This document shows, piece after piece, positions 7,497 to 14,813 of a DNA stretch of 31,370 bases. Every line of letters starts with the position of its first letter. The stretch's first letter is position 1. The stretch spans positions 1 through 31,370 of the forward strand of contig CAJUJN010000027.1 of assembly GCA_910586775.1 (NCBI GenBank). Reading direction: 5' to 3'. The notes under the pieces were generated by a model. It did no database searches. It worked only from the letters and a program-made list of their open reading frames with translations, and was not told the DNA's origin. A program made the translations under genes and the position numbers. This stretch comes from an uncultured Acetatifactor sp. (GTDB taxonomy: Bacteria > Bacillota > Clostridia > Lachnospirales > Lachnospiraceae).

Positions 7497-8711
7497 CTAC
7501 TCCTGTTCTCCCGGCACCTGTCCTATCTTCTTCGCTCCGCTGCCGTCAGTCTTCATCCGATAGAAGGGATGAGGCTCGTTTCCTATATACACCTCCGCCA
7601 CAATCTGGTCTCCGCTAATCTCATAGATCAGCGACAGATACGGAATCCTGTTCTCCCGGATTTCCTGCTCTTCTTCCGGATAGCGGTATTCAAAGACCGT
7701 CTCTTTTCCGGTTCCGTCCAAAGCTATCCTGTTCAGCCTGACTCCCACCGTATCCTCTTCCTCCGCTGTCTGTTCCGCTCCGTCCTGCCAGGTTTTATAG
7801 CTGACAGCTTCCGCTATATCGGTGGTGTAATAGATTCGCCCCTTGTAAATCTCCGGATAGTCGATTGCCGCTTCTTCCCGGGCCACCACGGATAACGCCC
7901 TGTCCGCCCAGCGGTACATGGCCAGGTAATAAAAGCCGCTGTCCGCCTCCGAAAAAAAGTAGAGGACATAATCCTCGTCACAATACTCCAGATATGCCTC
8001 ATCCGGGCGCTTTATCTTCTCTTCCGCAAGCTCCGCTCCCGCCGCGCATGTGACGGATTCCACCGCCCAGTCTGTCACCCGGTCACTGGCAAGCCACCAG
8101 CGTTTTCCGGCCTGCTCCAGCGCCACCGGCTCGTCCAGCGGAATCTCATATTCCAGGTCATATGCCGCACTGTCCCAGTCTTCCCCGCTCTCCCAGTTTT
8201 TCTCCATGTCACTGAATTCAGAGCTTCTCTCTTTTCTGATTCCTGTGCCGCTCTCCCAGTCGTCCCTGCTGTAGGATGTGATATAACCGCCATATCCGTA
8301 GATGGCTTCCGACGCTGTCAGCCGCCAGACACCCTCCATGTAGGTGTATGTATAGTCCTCTGACCATCTCCATGCGCTGCCGCCGTATGCATGTGTGGTA
8401 AAAGATTTCCCCTCTGCAGTCAGCGGCTCATAGGGGTCTCCGAATACGCCGCCTTCCGCTCTTGTCCGTATCAGATTGATGTCCTGGAAATCCAGCCGGT
8501 ACCCTTTTGTCCCGTCGCCGGCTGCGGCAAACAGAATCCTGGGTTCCTCCGGATACCAGGCATCTTCCGCATCCGTCGGAACCGCTTCCAGCACACCTAC
8601 ATAATCGGGAATTCCGTCCTCATTGAAATCCAGAAATGATATTTTCATAATTATAAACGGAAAAATGGAAAAAAAGTTCCCTGATTTTGCCCGCCAGGGC
8701 TCCGAAAGCAT
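7497..8711 (-). CDS. probable secreted/lipoprotein, 5'-truncated, with Ca-binding-like loop
   Basis: From about residue 23 the protein reads as a genuine extracellular domain. SFLDFNEDGIPDYV resembles a calcium-binding FG-GAP/dockerin-like loop, followed by tryptophan- and tyrosine-rich beta segments. The end resembles DUF5050-type domains (RIALDGTGKETVFEY, YRMKTDGSGAKKIG). No signal peptide or lipobox precedes it; the first 22 residues of the open frame look non-native and no ribosome site supports the ATG at 8711 or at 8646. Exported relatives of this kind normally begin with a signal peptide, so the 5' end was probably lost. If translated at all it would be cytoplasmic and likely inactive. 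It is GC-richer than the toroid gene downstream. Confidence 0.55.
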   Translation of the reverse strand: MLSEPWRAKSGNFFSIFPFIIMKISFLDFNEDGIPDYVGVLEAVPTDAEDAWYPEEPRILFAAAGDGTKGYRLDFQDINLIRTRAEGGVFGDPYEPLTAEGKSFTTHAYGGSAWRWSEDYTYTYMEGVWRLTASEAIYGYGGYITSYSRDDWESGTGIRKERSSEFSDMEKNWESGEDWDSAAYDLEYEIPLDEPVALEQAGKRWWLASDRVTDWAVESVTCAAGAELAEEKIKRPDEAYLEYCDEDYVLYFFSEADSGFYYLAMYRWADRALSVVAREEAAIDYPEIYKGRIYYTTDIAEAVSYKTWQDGAEQTAEEEDTVGVRLNRIALDGTGKETVFEYRYPEEEQEIRENRIPYLSLIYEISGDQIVAEVYIGNEPHPFYRMKTDGSGAKKIGQVPGEQE

Positions 8712-8768
8712 ATTTATCCGCTCACATCCGCTTTCCGCAGCATCCTGTCCTTACATCGTCTGCTGCGC

Positions 8769-9089
8769 TCACGAAATATACTCACAGACACAATCCCTGA
8801 GTATTTCCTGTAATTCTCTGTCCATGAATCCATAGTCATCACTGATATTCAGGCAGACCACTTCTTTGTCCCCTACAATATCAGGATACTTCTCTCTGAG
8901 CCTTCGCACATGCTTTTTTTCCATACAGAAGATGATATCGGCCCGTTTCAGCATTCCGGGAGTGACTTTAATCCTGGCGTTGGATTCTGTTCCTGCCGAA
9001 TATGCCCTGTGCCCACAGTATCCGTCAAAAATCTTCTCCGCTGTCAGACTGCGCCTCTTATTCTGGCTGCATACAAAAAGTAAATTCAT
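8769..9089 (-). CDS. low-molecular-weight protein tyrosine phosphatase-like protein
   Basis: This 106-residue protein begins MNLLFVCSQNKRRS, which carries the CX5R(S/T) phosphate-binding loop of the low-molecular-weight tyrosine phosphatase/arsenate reductase fold at residues 7-14. Further along it has TPGMLKRADIIFCMEKKH, and the C-terminal region near residues 75-90 includes ISDDYGFMD, placed where the general-acid aspartate of the fold would be. It is shorter than the classical enzymes (about 150 residues) but matches the short family often annotated as LMW phosphatase-like. GGTGAT lies just before the ATG. The 9090-9237 gap shows nothing recognisable. Confidence 0.75.
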   Translation of the reverse strand: MNLLFVCSQNKRRSLTAEKIFDGYCGHRAYSAGTESNARIKVTPGMLKRADIIFCMEKKHVRRLREKYPDIVGDKEVVCLNISDDYGFMDRELQEILRDCVCEYIS

Positions 9090-9237
9090 CTTATCACCTT
9101 TTCCACTGCTATGAACATCCCCATATCCAGCCTGAAGCCTCGCAGTATCCGGCCAGACACCATAAACTTACGTAAGGATTCCTTCGCAGACATTTACCGC
9201 AGACAAAATCAACTCCGCCCTTTATCAAGCCCCTGCC

Positions 9238-10227
9238 TCAAGCATTGTTTTCCATGTATTTCTTCAAAAAATTCAGCACTTCCACCGTGCAGTCCACCAC
9301 GCGGTTATGGCTGTAATGCCTGTTGCAGGAAAAATAGCCGAAATATCCCCATGGGTCTTTCACCTGCGGACCCCAGTCCCACAGGCCGTCCTCCCGGGCA
9401 TTCTCCAGGAGCCACTCCACGGCATTCCCCAGATAGATTTCAGAACCTCTGAACTGGTTGATATAGTTAAATGTCTCGAACCAACGCCTTGTCTGCCTGC
9501 ACACGAATGTCTCCGGCAGCTTATCCGGCGTCTTCTCCCAGAAATAGCCCTTTTTATTAGCGTTCCGTCCCAGGTGCCGCAGCATCGCCCCTTCCAGGGC
9601 TTCGGATATCTCCCGGCGCCTTTTCAGCAGCAGTTCGCTCTGCATGGGCACCAGGCGGTCCTCTCTGGTCAGGAACACCTCATGTTGGGCGGCTCTGTCC
9701 TTTTCATAGGAATATTCGCCCTCCTCATAGGCCCTGCCTGCAATGTACAGCCACTGCCCGTAAGTCTCGTCACAAAGGGGATTCCAGGGGGCAATCGCCT
9801 CCAGATAATTGCATACTATCGCCTTCTGCCAGGGATTCGCGCGCTCGTTTTTCTCGAAGACGCCCTCTCTGCCCCTGCCCAGCAGCAGTTCCTGCAGGTA
9901 TTCGTTCGCCAGGAACAGGATGTCCCTGTCCTCAATGGTGAGTCCGATATAAAGGCAGCGCTCGATTCCCACGCCGGAGGTGGGAATCTTTGCTTTCACG
10001 GAGTAGTCCCTGGAGCGCAGCTTCCCCCAGCCGCCGTTTTCGTCCTGGGTCTGGTACAACTCCTCCACAATGTCGCTTTTCAGGAATTCCGGGCGCAATT
10101 CGGCTAACCGATTATCATCATAGGGAATATCGAGAAGGGAGAATTTTGCCTTGTAATGAACTGCCGGGTATTGGCAGAAATCAAGCAATGCCTGTACATG
10201 CTCCTGAAATTCATTTATTGTAATCAT
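9238..10227 (-). CDS. alpha/alpha-toroid (terpenoid-cyclase-like) protein, second relative
   Basis: This 329-residue helical protein opens with FQEHVQALLDFCQYPAVHYK and has QDENGGWGKL and DGLWDWGPQ, QW-like motifs of the squalene-cyclase/prenyltransferase toroid fold. The C-terminal part reads NRVVDCTVEVLNFLKKY. The layout matches the protein at 6364-7419 (basic aromatic N-terminal helix, EN-G-W motif, similar terminal helix), though identity is low. No classical catalytic aspartate cluster is seen; the function is unknown. The ATG at 10227 is supported by GGAGGG immediately upstream; the longer frame to 10269 would need a GTG. The stretch from 10228 to the ABC gene carries only the small repeats listed separately. 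Confidence 0.7.
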   Translation of the reverse strand: MITINEFQEHVQALLDFCQYPAVHYKAKFSLLDIPYDDNRLAELRPEFLKSDIVEELYQTQDENGGWGKLRSRDYSVKAKIPTSGVGIERCLYIGLTIEDRDILFLANEYLQELLLGRGREGVFEKNERANPWQKAIVCNYLEAIAPWNPLCDETYGQWLYIAGRAYEEGEYSYEKDRAAQHEVFLTREDRLVPMQSELLLKRRREISEALEGAMLRHLGRNANKKGYFWEKTPDKLPETFVCRQTRRWFETFNYINQFRGSEIYLGNAVEWLLENAREDGLWDWGPQVKDPWGYFGYFSCNRHYSHNRVVDCTVEVLNFLKKYMENNA

Positions 10228-10351
10228 ATTCCCTCCACCGCCTTCTGCGGCACATCCAATATTCAGCACCGGCTCCCACTGCCCATTCCGCAGCCTCGCC
10301 TCCTTTTCCGGTACCGGGGCAGATTCCAGAGACAGGCTGAACGCTTTCTTC

Positions 10352-10371
10352 CCTGCATGTTATCATGCAGG
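10352..10371. other. 8-bp hairpin in the 10228-10625 gap
   Basis: CCTGCATG, four bases, CATGCAGG is a perfect stem-loop. It has no T-run on either side, so it is not a convincing terminator. The surrounding 398-bp gap has no gene I can support. A GTG-initiated frame around 10440-10514 (minus) looks coding for some 24 residues and then degenerates, possibly a gene remnant. Confidence 0.45.
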
Positions 10372-10534
10372 AAGCCCCCGCCATGTCCCGATTGCGTTTT
10401 CCCATCAGCACAGCCCTGTCCGGCATCCCTTTGGCAGCCTCGCCTTTCCGAAAGGGCAAGGTACTCCGGGCTATCATTTGCCGCCTTATAGAGTTTATCG
10501 GCAGATGCATTCACTTCCCAAACCCGGACTGCAC

Positions 10535-10563
10535 AAATGACTATTTTATCAAAAAATGACTAT
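10535..10563. repeat. 10-bp direct repeat spaced by 19 bp
   Basis: AAATGACTAT occurs at 10535-10544 and again at 10554-10563 in AT-rich DNA downstream of the ABC gene. It could be a pair of regulator half-sites or a chance repeat. Confidence 0.35.
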
Positions 10564-10625
10564 AAAGTTTGGCAGCATCTATCCGCAAAACAGCCACAAC
10601 CCCAACGGCTTTCGTAATCACCATC

Positions 10626-12077
10626 CTATTGATAATACTGCGCCTGTGCCTCCCACATTTCGGCATACAGCCTTCCCTGTGCGACCAACTGCTCATGGCT
10701 CCCATATTCAACCAAAGCTCCATTGTCAAATACCGCCACCGCATCGCAGAAGCGGCAGCTTGAGAGGCGGTGAGAAATATAGATAGATGTCTTGCCGTTT
10801 GCAATTGCATTTAATTTCGAATAAACTTCATACTCGGCGTATGGGTCCAGGGCGGAAGTGGGTTCGTCCAGAACCACCAGGGGAGCATTCTTATACAATG
10901 TGCGCGCGATGGCAAGCTTCTGCATTTCACCGCCGGAAAGCTCTGTTCCGTCTTTATCAAAATCTTTATACAGGGGCGTATCCAGTCCAAGGGGCAGCTC
11001 CTCCACTTTCTCCAGGATACCCGCCTGCCCCAGGGAAACCCGGATTCTTTCTTCGTCGGCAGTTTCCTGAAATGCCAGGTTCTCCTTGACGCTGAAAGAG
11101 AAAATTTTATAATCCTGAAACAGGGCGGACAGGCATTTGGCATACGCCCTTTCCTCAAAGGTATTGATGTCCACGCCGTTGAACAGGATACATCCCTTTT
11201 CCGGCCGGTAAAGGCGGCACAACAGTTTGATAAATGTGGTCTTGCCCGCGCCGTTCCTGCCCACAATGGACAGTTTCTCCCCTTTCCTTATGGTTAGGGA
11301 GACATCCTTCAGCGCATATTCTTCCGTATTCGGATACCGGAACCACACATGCCGGAATTCTATCTCCCCACAGCCCATATCCGCCGGCGTCTCCTCTCCC
11401 TTCCCGCTGTTTCGGGGCAGTTGTTCAAAGGCAAGGTAATCCTGCAGTACCCTGCCCAGCATTCTGAAATCCACCAGTTTCGCCATCAGCTGTGTGGCGG
11501 CACCGGAAAACTGGTTGGCCGCAGAAATATACATGGTAAAATCGCCGATTCTTATCATGCCCCGGAAGACGCCCCAGGCCGCAAAGGCATAGGCGGCAAG
11601 CGTCTGGGCCTGGATAATGACCGCGGAAAAACCGTCGTGACGTCTCTGTTTCAGGAACATTTTCTGAAAAACACGGTTTACCGCTCCGTTATGCTCGTTA
11701 ATCCGGTTTATAATATACTCTGACATCTTGTAAATCCGCACATCTTTGGCATTCCTGAAATCCTGTGTCAGATCACGGAAGTACCCGAACTGCCGGTTAT
11801 ATACGGCGATGTCCTGGTAGAACAGGGTTTTTGTCCGCTGAATCCGTCCGTATACCAGGGCGTTCCCTCCCACCAGCAGGAACAGTACCGCCACCAGAGC
11901 CGGATTCAGCAGGGCAATCATCCCCACCACCCCGGCCAGAGTGGCTGTGAGCCGGAAGATTTCCACAATGGCCCCGGGACCTCCCAGAAGCGCGTCATGA
12001 AGCCTTATATTGAATAAAGCCTTCTCTTTCATGTCCAGCACCTTCGCATCCTCCAGTTTCTCAAAGTCCATCTGCAT
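10626..12077 (-). CDS. ABC exporter (membrane + ATPase), N-terminus deleted
   Basis: Native sequence begins near 12107 (FELHVGRHIMQMDFEKLED) and runs to the stop: the later membrane helices of an exporter domain, then a complete ATPase with Walker A GRNGAGKTT, signature LSGGEMQKLAIARTL, Walker B LVVLDEPTSALDP and H-loop ISHRLS. Relatives are about 600 residues; here only about 490 remain, so the first one or two transmembrane helices are missing. The frame upstream of 12107 is antisense-like noise overlapping the Xre-receiver gene. An internal ATG at 12077 is the first plausible start, but without a good ribosome site. Probably a non-functional gene created by the same deletion that truncated the upstream regulator. 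Confidence 0.75.
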   Translation of the reverse strand: MQMDFEKLEDAKVLDMKEKALFNIRLHDALLGGPGAIVEIFRLTATLAGVVGMIALLNPALVAVLFLLVGGNALVYGRIQRTKTLFYQDIAVYNRQFGYFRDLTQDFRNAKDVRIYKMSEYIINRINEHNGAVNRVFQKMFLKQRRHDGFSAVIIQAQTLAAYAFAAWGVFRGMIRIGDFTMYISAANQFSGAATQLMAKLVDFRMLGRVLQDYLAFEQLPRNSGKGEETPADMGCGEIEFRHVWFRYPNTEEYALKDVSLTIRKGEKLSIVGRNGAGKTTFIKLLCRLYRPEKGCILFNGVDINTFEERAYAKCLSALFQDYKIFSFSVKENLAFQETADEERIRVSLGQAGILEKVEELPLGLDTPLYKDFDKDGTELSGGEMQKLAIARTLYKNAPLVVLDEPTSALDPYAEYEVYSKLNAIANGKTSIYISHRLSSCRFCDAVAVFDNGALVEYGSHEQLVAQGRLYAEMWEAQAQYYQ

Positions 12078-12598
12078 GATATGCCGTCCCACATGCAGTT
12101 CAAAACCGTCCGCATCGGCATCACAATGTCCAACAGACACACATCCACCGTCTCCTTCTGCAGGATATCCAGACATTCCAGGCCGTTCCTTGCCTGCAGA
12201 ACATTGTGTCCCCGACGGTTCAGGATATCTTCCAGAGTCATCCGCAGAAAGTCCGCATCGTCCACAACAAGAATTTTCTTCCCCCTCCCTCCGACAGACG
12301 CAGGCGCATAGTTGAAAATGCTGTCCACCTGGCTCTGAGTCAAGACCGGGTCCGTGTGCAGGCCGGATTCTCTGTCCTTGCCGGCTTCCCGGTTCCTCAA
12401 TGGCACAATACCTAACAGTTCGTCGGCGCTTACCTGCAAAGCCTGTGAGATTTTTGGCACTATAGCCACATCCGGATAAGAAATGTCCATCTCCCATCTG
12501 GACACGGCCTGGGGCGTAACGTGCAGCAAAGCCGCCAGTTCCGCCTGCGTCATATTCAGCTTCTGACGTCTGGACTTAATCACCCCTGCAATATTCAT
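12029..12598 (-). CDS. Xre-type HTH + receiver-domain regulator, C-terminus truncated
   Basis: Residues 1-62 are a Cro/C1-type helix-turn-helix (KLNMTQAELAALLHVTPQAVSRWE). A linker with LTQSQVDSIF follows, and from residue 108 a CheY-like receiver begins: KKILVVDDADFLRMTLEDIL with the phospho-accepting Asp157 in VDVCLLDIVMPM. Native sequence stops at Met162 (about 12113). The last 27 residues are read out of frame through the ABC gene, so beta-4, beta-5 and the conserved lysine of the receiver are gone. GGAGG before the ATG supports the start. The DNA-binding domain may still be made. The fusion of two unrelated domains is normal for this family in gut Clostridia; the truncation is not. Confidence 0.75.
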   Translation of the reverse strand: MNIAGVIKSRRQKLNMTQAELAALLHVTPQAVSRWEMDISYPDVAIVPKISQALQVSADELLGIVPLRNREAGKDRESGLHTDPVLTQSQVDSIFNYAPASVGGRGKKILVVDDADFLRMTLEDILNRRGHNVLQARNGLECLDILQKETVDVCLLDIVMPMRTVLNCMWDGISCRWTLRNWRMRRCWT

Positions 12599-12680
12599 CT
12601 TTTTCCTCCGTTTCCGCGCTGCCTGCGCAAATCAGAATTTGTTTGGCTGAAGGAATTGTACGCTTCCCTGCGATGAATTC

Positions 12681-12710
12681 AGTTTATCACGGAAAATGTG
12701 CCTGGGTCAA
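12681..12710 (-). promoter_or_regulatory. possible promoter of the Xre-receiver gene
   Basis: On the minus strand TTGACC (12705-12710) and TAAACT (12681-12686) lie 18 bases apart, about 80 bases upstream of the start codon. The -10 box is only a partial match. Confidence 0.35.
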
Positions 12711-12744
12711 ACAAGCGGTAATTGAAAACCTGTAAGAAAGACTC

Positions 12745-12787
12745 AAAAAACGCCTTTACATGGCTGCATGTGCCATGCAAAAGCGTT
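12745..12787 (-). terminator. rho-independent terminator (thrS-type remnant)
   Basis: On the minus strand a 16-bp stem (AACGCTTTTGCATGGC pairing with GCCATGTAAAGGCGTT, two G-U pairs) around a 7-base loop is followed directly by a T-run. It starts right after the stop of the threonyl-tRNA synthetase fragment and is the strongest terminator in the window. Confidence 0.85.
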
Positions 12788-12788
12788 T

Positions 12789-13031
12789 TCAGGCAAGCGA
12801 GCGCTCCTGGAACAGGAAACAAAGCTGCAAATGAATGCGCTCGTGCGTATACCAGGCTCCTTCCCCGCGGAGCATTTCCAGTAACCGGTCCATGGGCATC
12901 CTTCCCAGATCCCCCTTCTCCCTCTTCCGGACAGAAACGCTGCGGGTTTCCGCTTCCTTCTCTCCGACTACCGCCATGTAAGGCACTTTCTCCATCTGTG
13001 CCGTCCTGATTTTATAGCACCTGGCAATCAT
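12789..13031 (-). pseudogene. thrS: threonyl-tRNA synthetase fragment (anticodon-binding domain end)
   Basis: The sequence CYKIRTAQMEKVPYMAVVGEKEAETRSVSVRKREKGDLGRMPMDRLLEML matches, in order, the C-terminal anticodon-binding domain of ThrRS, where KIREAQxxKIPYMxVVGxKE and VSVRxRxxGDxG are conserved. Only about 80 of some 640 residues remain. The frame opens with an isolated ATG at 13031 without coding history upstream. The tail after residue 60 is atypical for ThrRS. The intact terminator follows at once. A catalytic function is excluded; the active copy must be elsewhere. Upstream sequence to 13190 shows nothing recognisable. Confidence 0.75.
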
Positions 13032-13190
13032 ATATTATTTCCCCTGGCAGTAATCAACATTTCAAGCAATCCCTTTCGCTTGCCGTGTCCACCTTATAGG
13101 GTACATTATACAGCCTGCATCTGCGACCTCTTTCTTACATCTTATCCGGCGCGGAAAGTCCTCACAGACCGATGGTTCCTTCTGCTGCCC

Positions 13191-13357
13191 TCACAGAAAA
13201 ATCGCCATATACAGCGGCAGCGTAACCTTAACCCCGCTCACCCCCACATTACCTGACACCAGCTTATAGGCGCAGGCGGGCCCGTACTCCTCCAGATACC
13301 GGTTCGGGGACAAGGCGGCTCCGTTTTTGTACTTCACCTCTATGGGTATAACACCGC
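13191..13357 (-). pseudogene. C-terminal fragment of a DUF4143-type ATPase
   Basis: Reading back from the TGA at 13191, about 54 codons give GGVIPIEVKYKNG, then SPNRYLEEYGPACAYKLV, ending LPLYMAIFL. This is the end of the archaeal-ATPase-like AAA proteins with DUF4143, where IPIEVK, a KYxP-type helix and a final LPLY are typical. No start codon belongs to it; the frame fades into the 3' end of the GH28-like gene at about 13357. It is a stub left by deletion or by insertion of the glycosidase genes. Confidence 0.65.
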
Positions 13358-13359
13358 CC

Positions 13360-14811
13360 CTATTCAATCCTCACATTCTCCGCAAAATCCCCCACTACAA
13401 TCCCGGCCTCCTCCAGGCTCCGCGCTTTTGCGCCGTCCCGGTAAAAATCCCGGATTCTCACATCCTCCACCGGAAATTCCCCGCTGTATCCCGCGATCAC
13501 CGAAGGCTCTTCCCCGTCCCCGGTAATCACCTGTACATTTTCCAACAGGATATTCCTGATTCCCCTGCCCGGGGCCGGGTTATAGTCTTTGTTCCACTTC
13601 ACCTGGAAGTCCAACACCTTCCCGTGCTCAAATGGCTCGATACGGATATCCCGGTAGGTGACATTCCGCACCAGGTTCTTATCTCCGGCGTTGATGGCCA
13701 GCACCCCCAGGTAGCCGGGCTGAAATTCATGGTGCTCCAACACATCGATATTTTCAAAGAGAACCTCCTCGATCACGTCCCCTTCCTCCCTGTGATCTCC
13801 GTGGACGCCTATCATGGTGGGATGAGCCACATCCGCCCACAGCGTCATATTCCGCACCGTAACCTCCCTGCTGCCGCCGTAATTGTCCCAGCGGCTCCCG
13901 TAGATGGCCACGCAGTCGTCTGAGGTGCGCAGGAAGCAGCCTTCCGCCAGTATCTTCCTGCAGCTCATCATGTCCAGGCCGTCGCTCCATCCCTCGCAGC
14001 TGAAGGACTTCAGATTCCGCAGCGTCACGTTCTCGCAGCCCCCAAGGGAAACGGTGTAATGGGGCGGATTGATGAAAATCAGGTTTTCAATCACGATGTC
14101 CCGTGAATGATTCAGCCGTATACCGTTAATGCTGCTGAACCTGGCAAAATCCGCCAGATACAGAATACCCCTGCCGCTGATATGCAGCCCTTCCCCATGC
14201 TCCAGAGCCAGGCCGCCGATGAGCACCGCGCCTCCCTCCAGGTAGATATGGGTGTGGGAGGGCAGGCGCCAGATGCACTCCCCGATATAATAGATCCCCG
14301 GCTCCACATAGAGCATCCTGCCTTCGGGCATGGCCTCCAGCTGCCTGCTGACCTCATCCCCCAGAAACCCCGGCCTCTCCAGGGAGCCGGACACGGTCAG
14401 CACATTGTCCCCCGCCTTGTCGGGCAGCTCCTCCAGGGCGCCCGCAAACAAGTGCAGGTTGTGGAAGCGGTCTCTGTTCACCTCCACCGACAGGTTCACC
14501 GGCTTATCCAGTACAAAGGTAATGCGCTTGGGCTCGATTTCAGGCCGGATTCCCAGGGACAGGGGGCGTATGTCCACCCTGTACACCGTGTAAAATTTCG
14601 GGAACGTGATCTCCACTTCCACCTTGCCGCTGAAATCAAAATACGCCATGGACGCGCATCTCACGTCATGCATGTCCACCTTCACCCGGTAGGTTCTCAG
14701 CTCCTGCCAGTCCTCCGTGCCCACGCTCCGAATGCGCAGGCAGTAATCCTCCTGTAATACCGCTCCTTTGGGAACGGGGTAAATCCGTAATGTATCCTTT
14801 TTCTGTTCCAT
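13360..14811 (-). CDS. GH28-like glycoside hydrolase (parallel beta-helix)
   Basis: This 483-residue protein without a signal peptide is presumably cytoplasmic. After an N-terminal beta domain (1-150) comes a right-handed parallel beta-helix with the GH28 signature region: SDGLDMMSC (Asp277), TSDDCVAIYG (Asp298, Asp299) and GVHGD (His337), matching the NTD, DD and GHG motifs of polygalacturonases. The RIK motif reads RIE (390-392), so substrate handling may differ. The likely substrate is a pectin-type or related oligosaccharide brought in by the neighbouring transporter. The ATG at 14811 is preceded by GAGGTGA and stands 2 bases after the GH120 stop, so the two genes are translationally coupled. 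Confidence 0.75.
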   Translation of the reverse strand: MEQKKDTLRIYPVPKGAVLQEDYCLRIRSVGTEDWQELRTYRVKVDMHDVRCASMAYFDFSGKVEVEITFPKFYTVYRVDIRPLSLGIRPEIEPKRITFVLDKPVNLSVEVNRDRFHNLHLFAGALEELPDKAGDNVLTVSGSLERPGFLGDEVSRQLEAMPEGRMLYVEPGIYYIGECIWRLPSHTHIYLEGGAVLIGGLALEHGEGLHISGRGILYLADFARFSSINGIRLNHSRDIVIENLIFINPPHYTVSLGGCENVTLRNLKSFSCEGWSDGLDMMSCRKILAEGCFLRTSDDCVAIYGSRWDNYGGSREVTVRNMTLWADVAHPTMIGVHGDHREEGDVIEEVLFENIDVLEHHEFQPGYLGVLAINAGDKNLVRNVTYRDIRIEPFEHGKVLDFQVKWNKDYNPAPGRGIRNILLENVQVITGDGEEPSVIAGYSGEFPVEDVRIRDFYRDGAKARSLEEAGIVVGDFAENVRIE

Positions 14812-14813
14812 TT

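Noticed and set aside
12110..12497. N-terminal 130 residues of the open frame leading into the ABC exporter
   Set aside because: They are an out-of-frame reading of the Xre-receiver gene (Cys/Gly/Arg-rich, no helices), not part of the transporter.
13032..13190. Possible T-box or tRNA-like leader upstream of the thrS fragment
   Set aside because: No specifier loop, T-box sequence or cloverleaf could be found, and the thrS fragment is only a 3' stub.
5369..13360. A dedicated biosynthetic cluster (methyltransferase, toroid cyclase-like proteins, ABC exporter)
   Set aside because: Tempting, but the toroid proteins lack cyclase catalytic residues, the exporter is truncated, and the genes differ in composition and are separated by broken ends.
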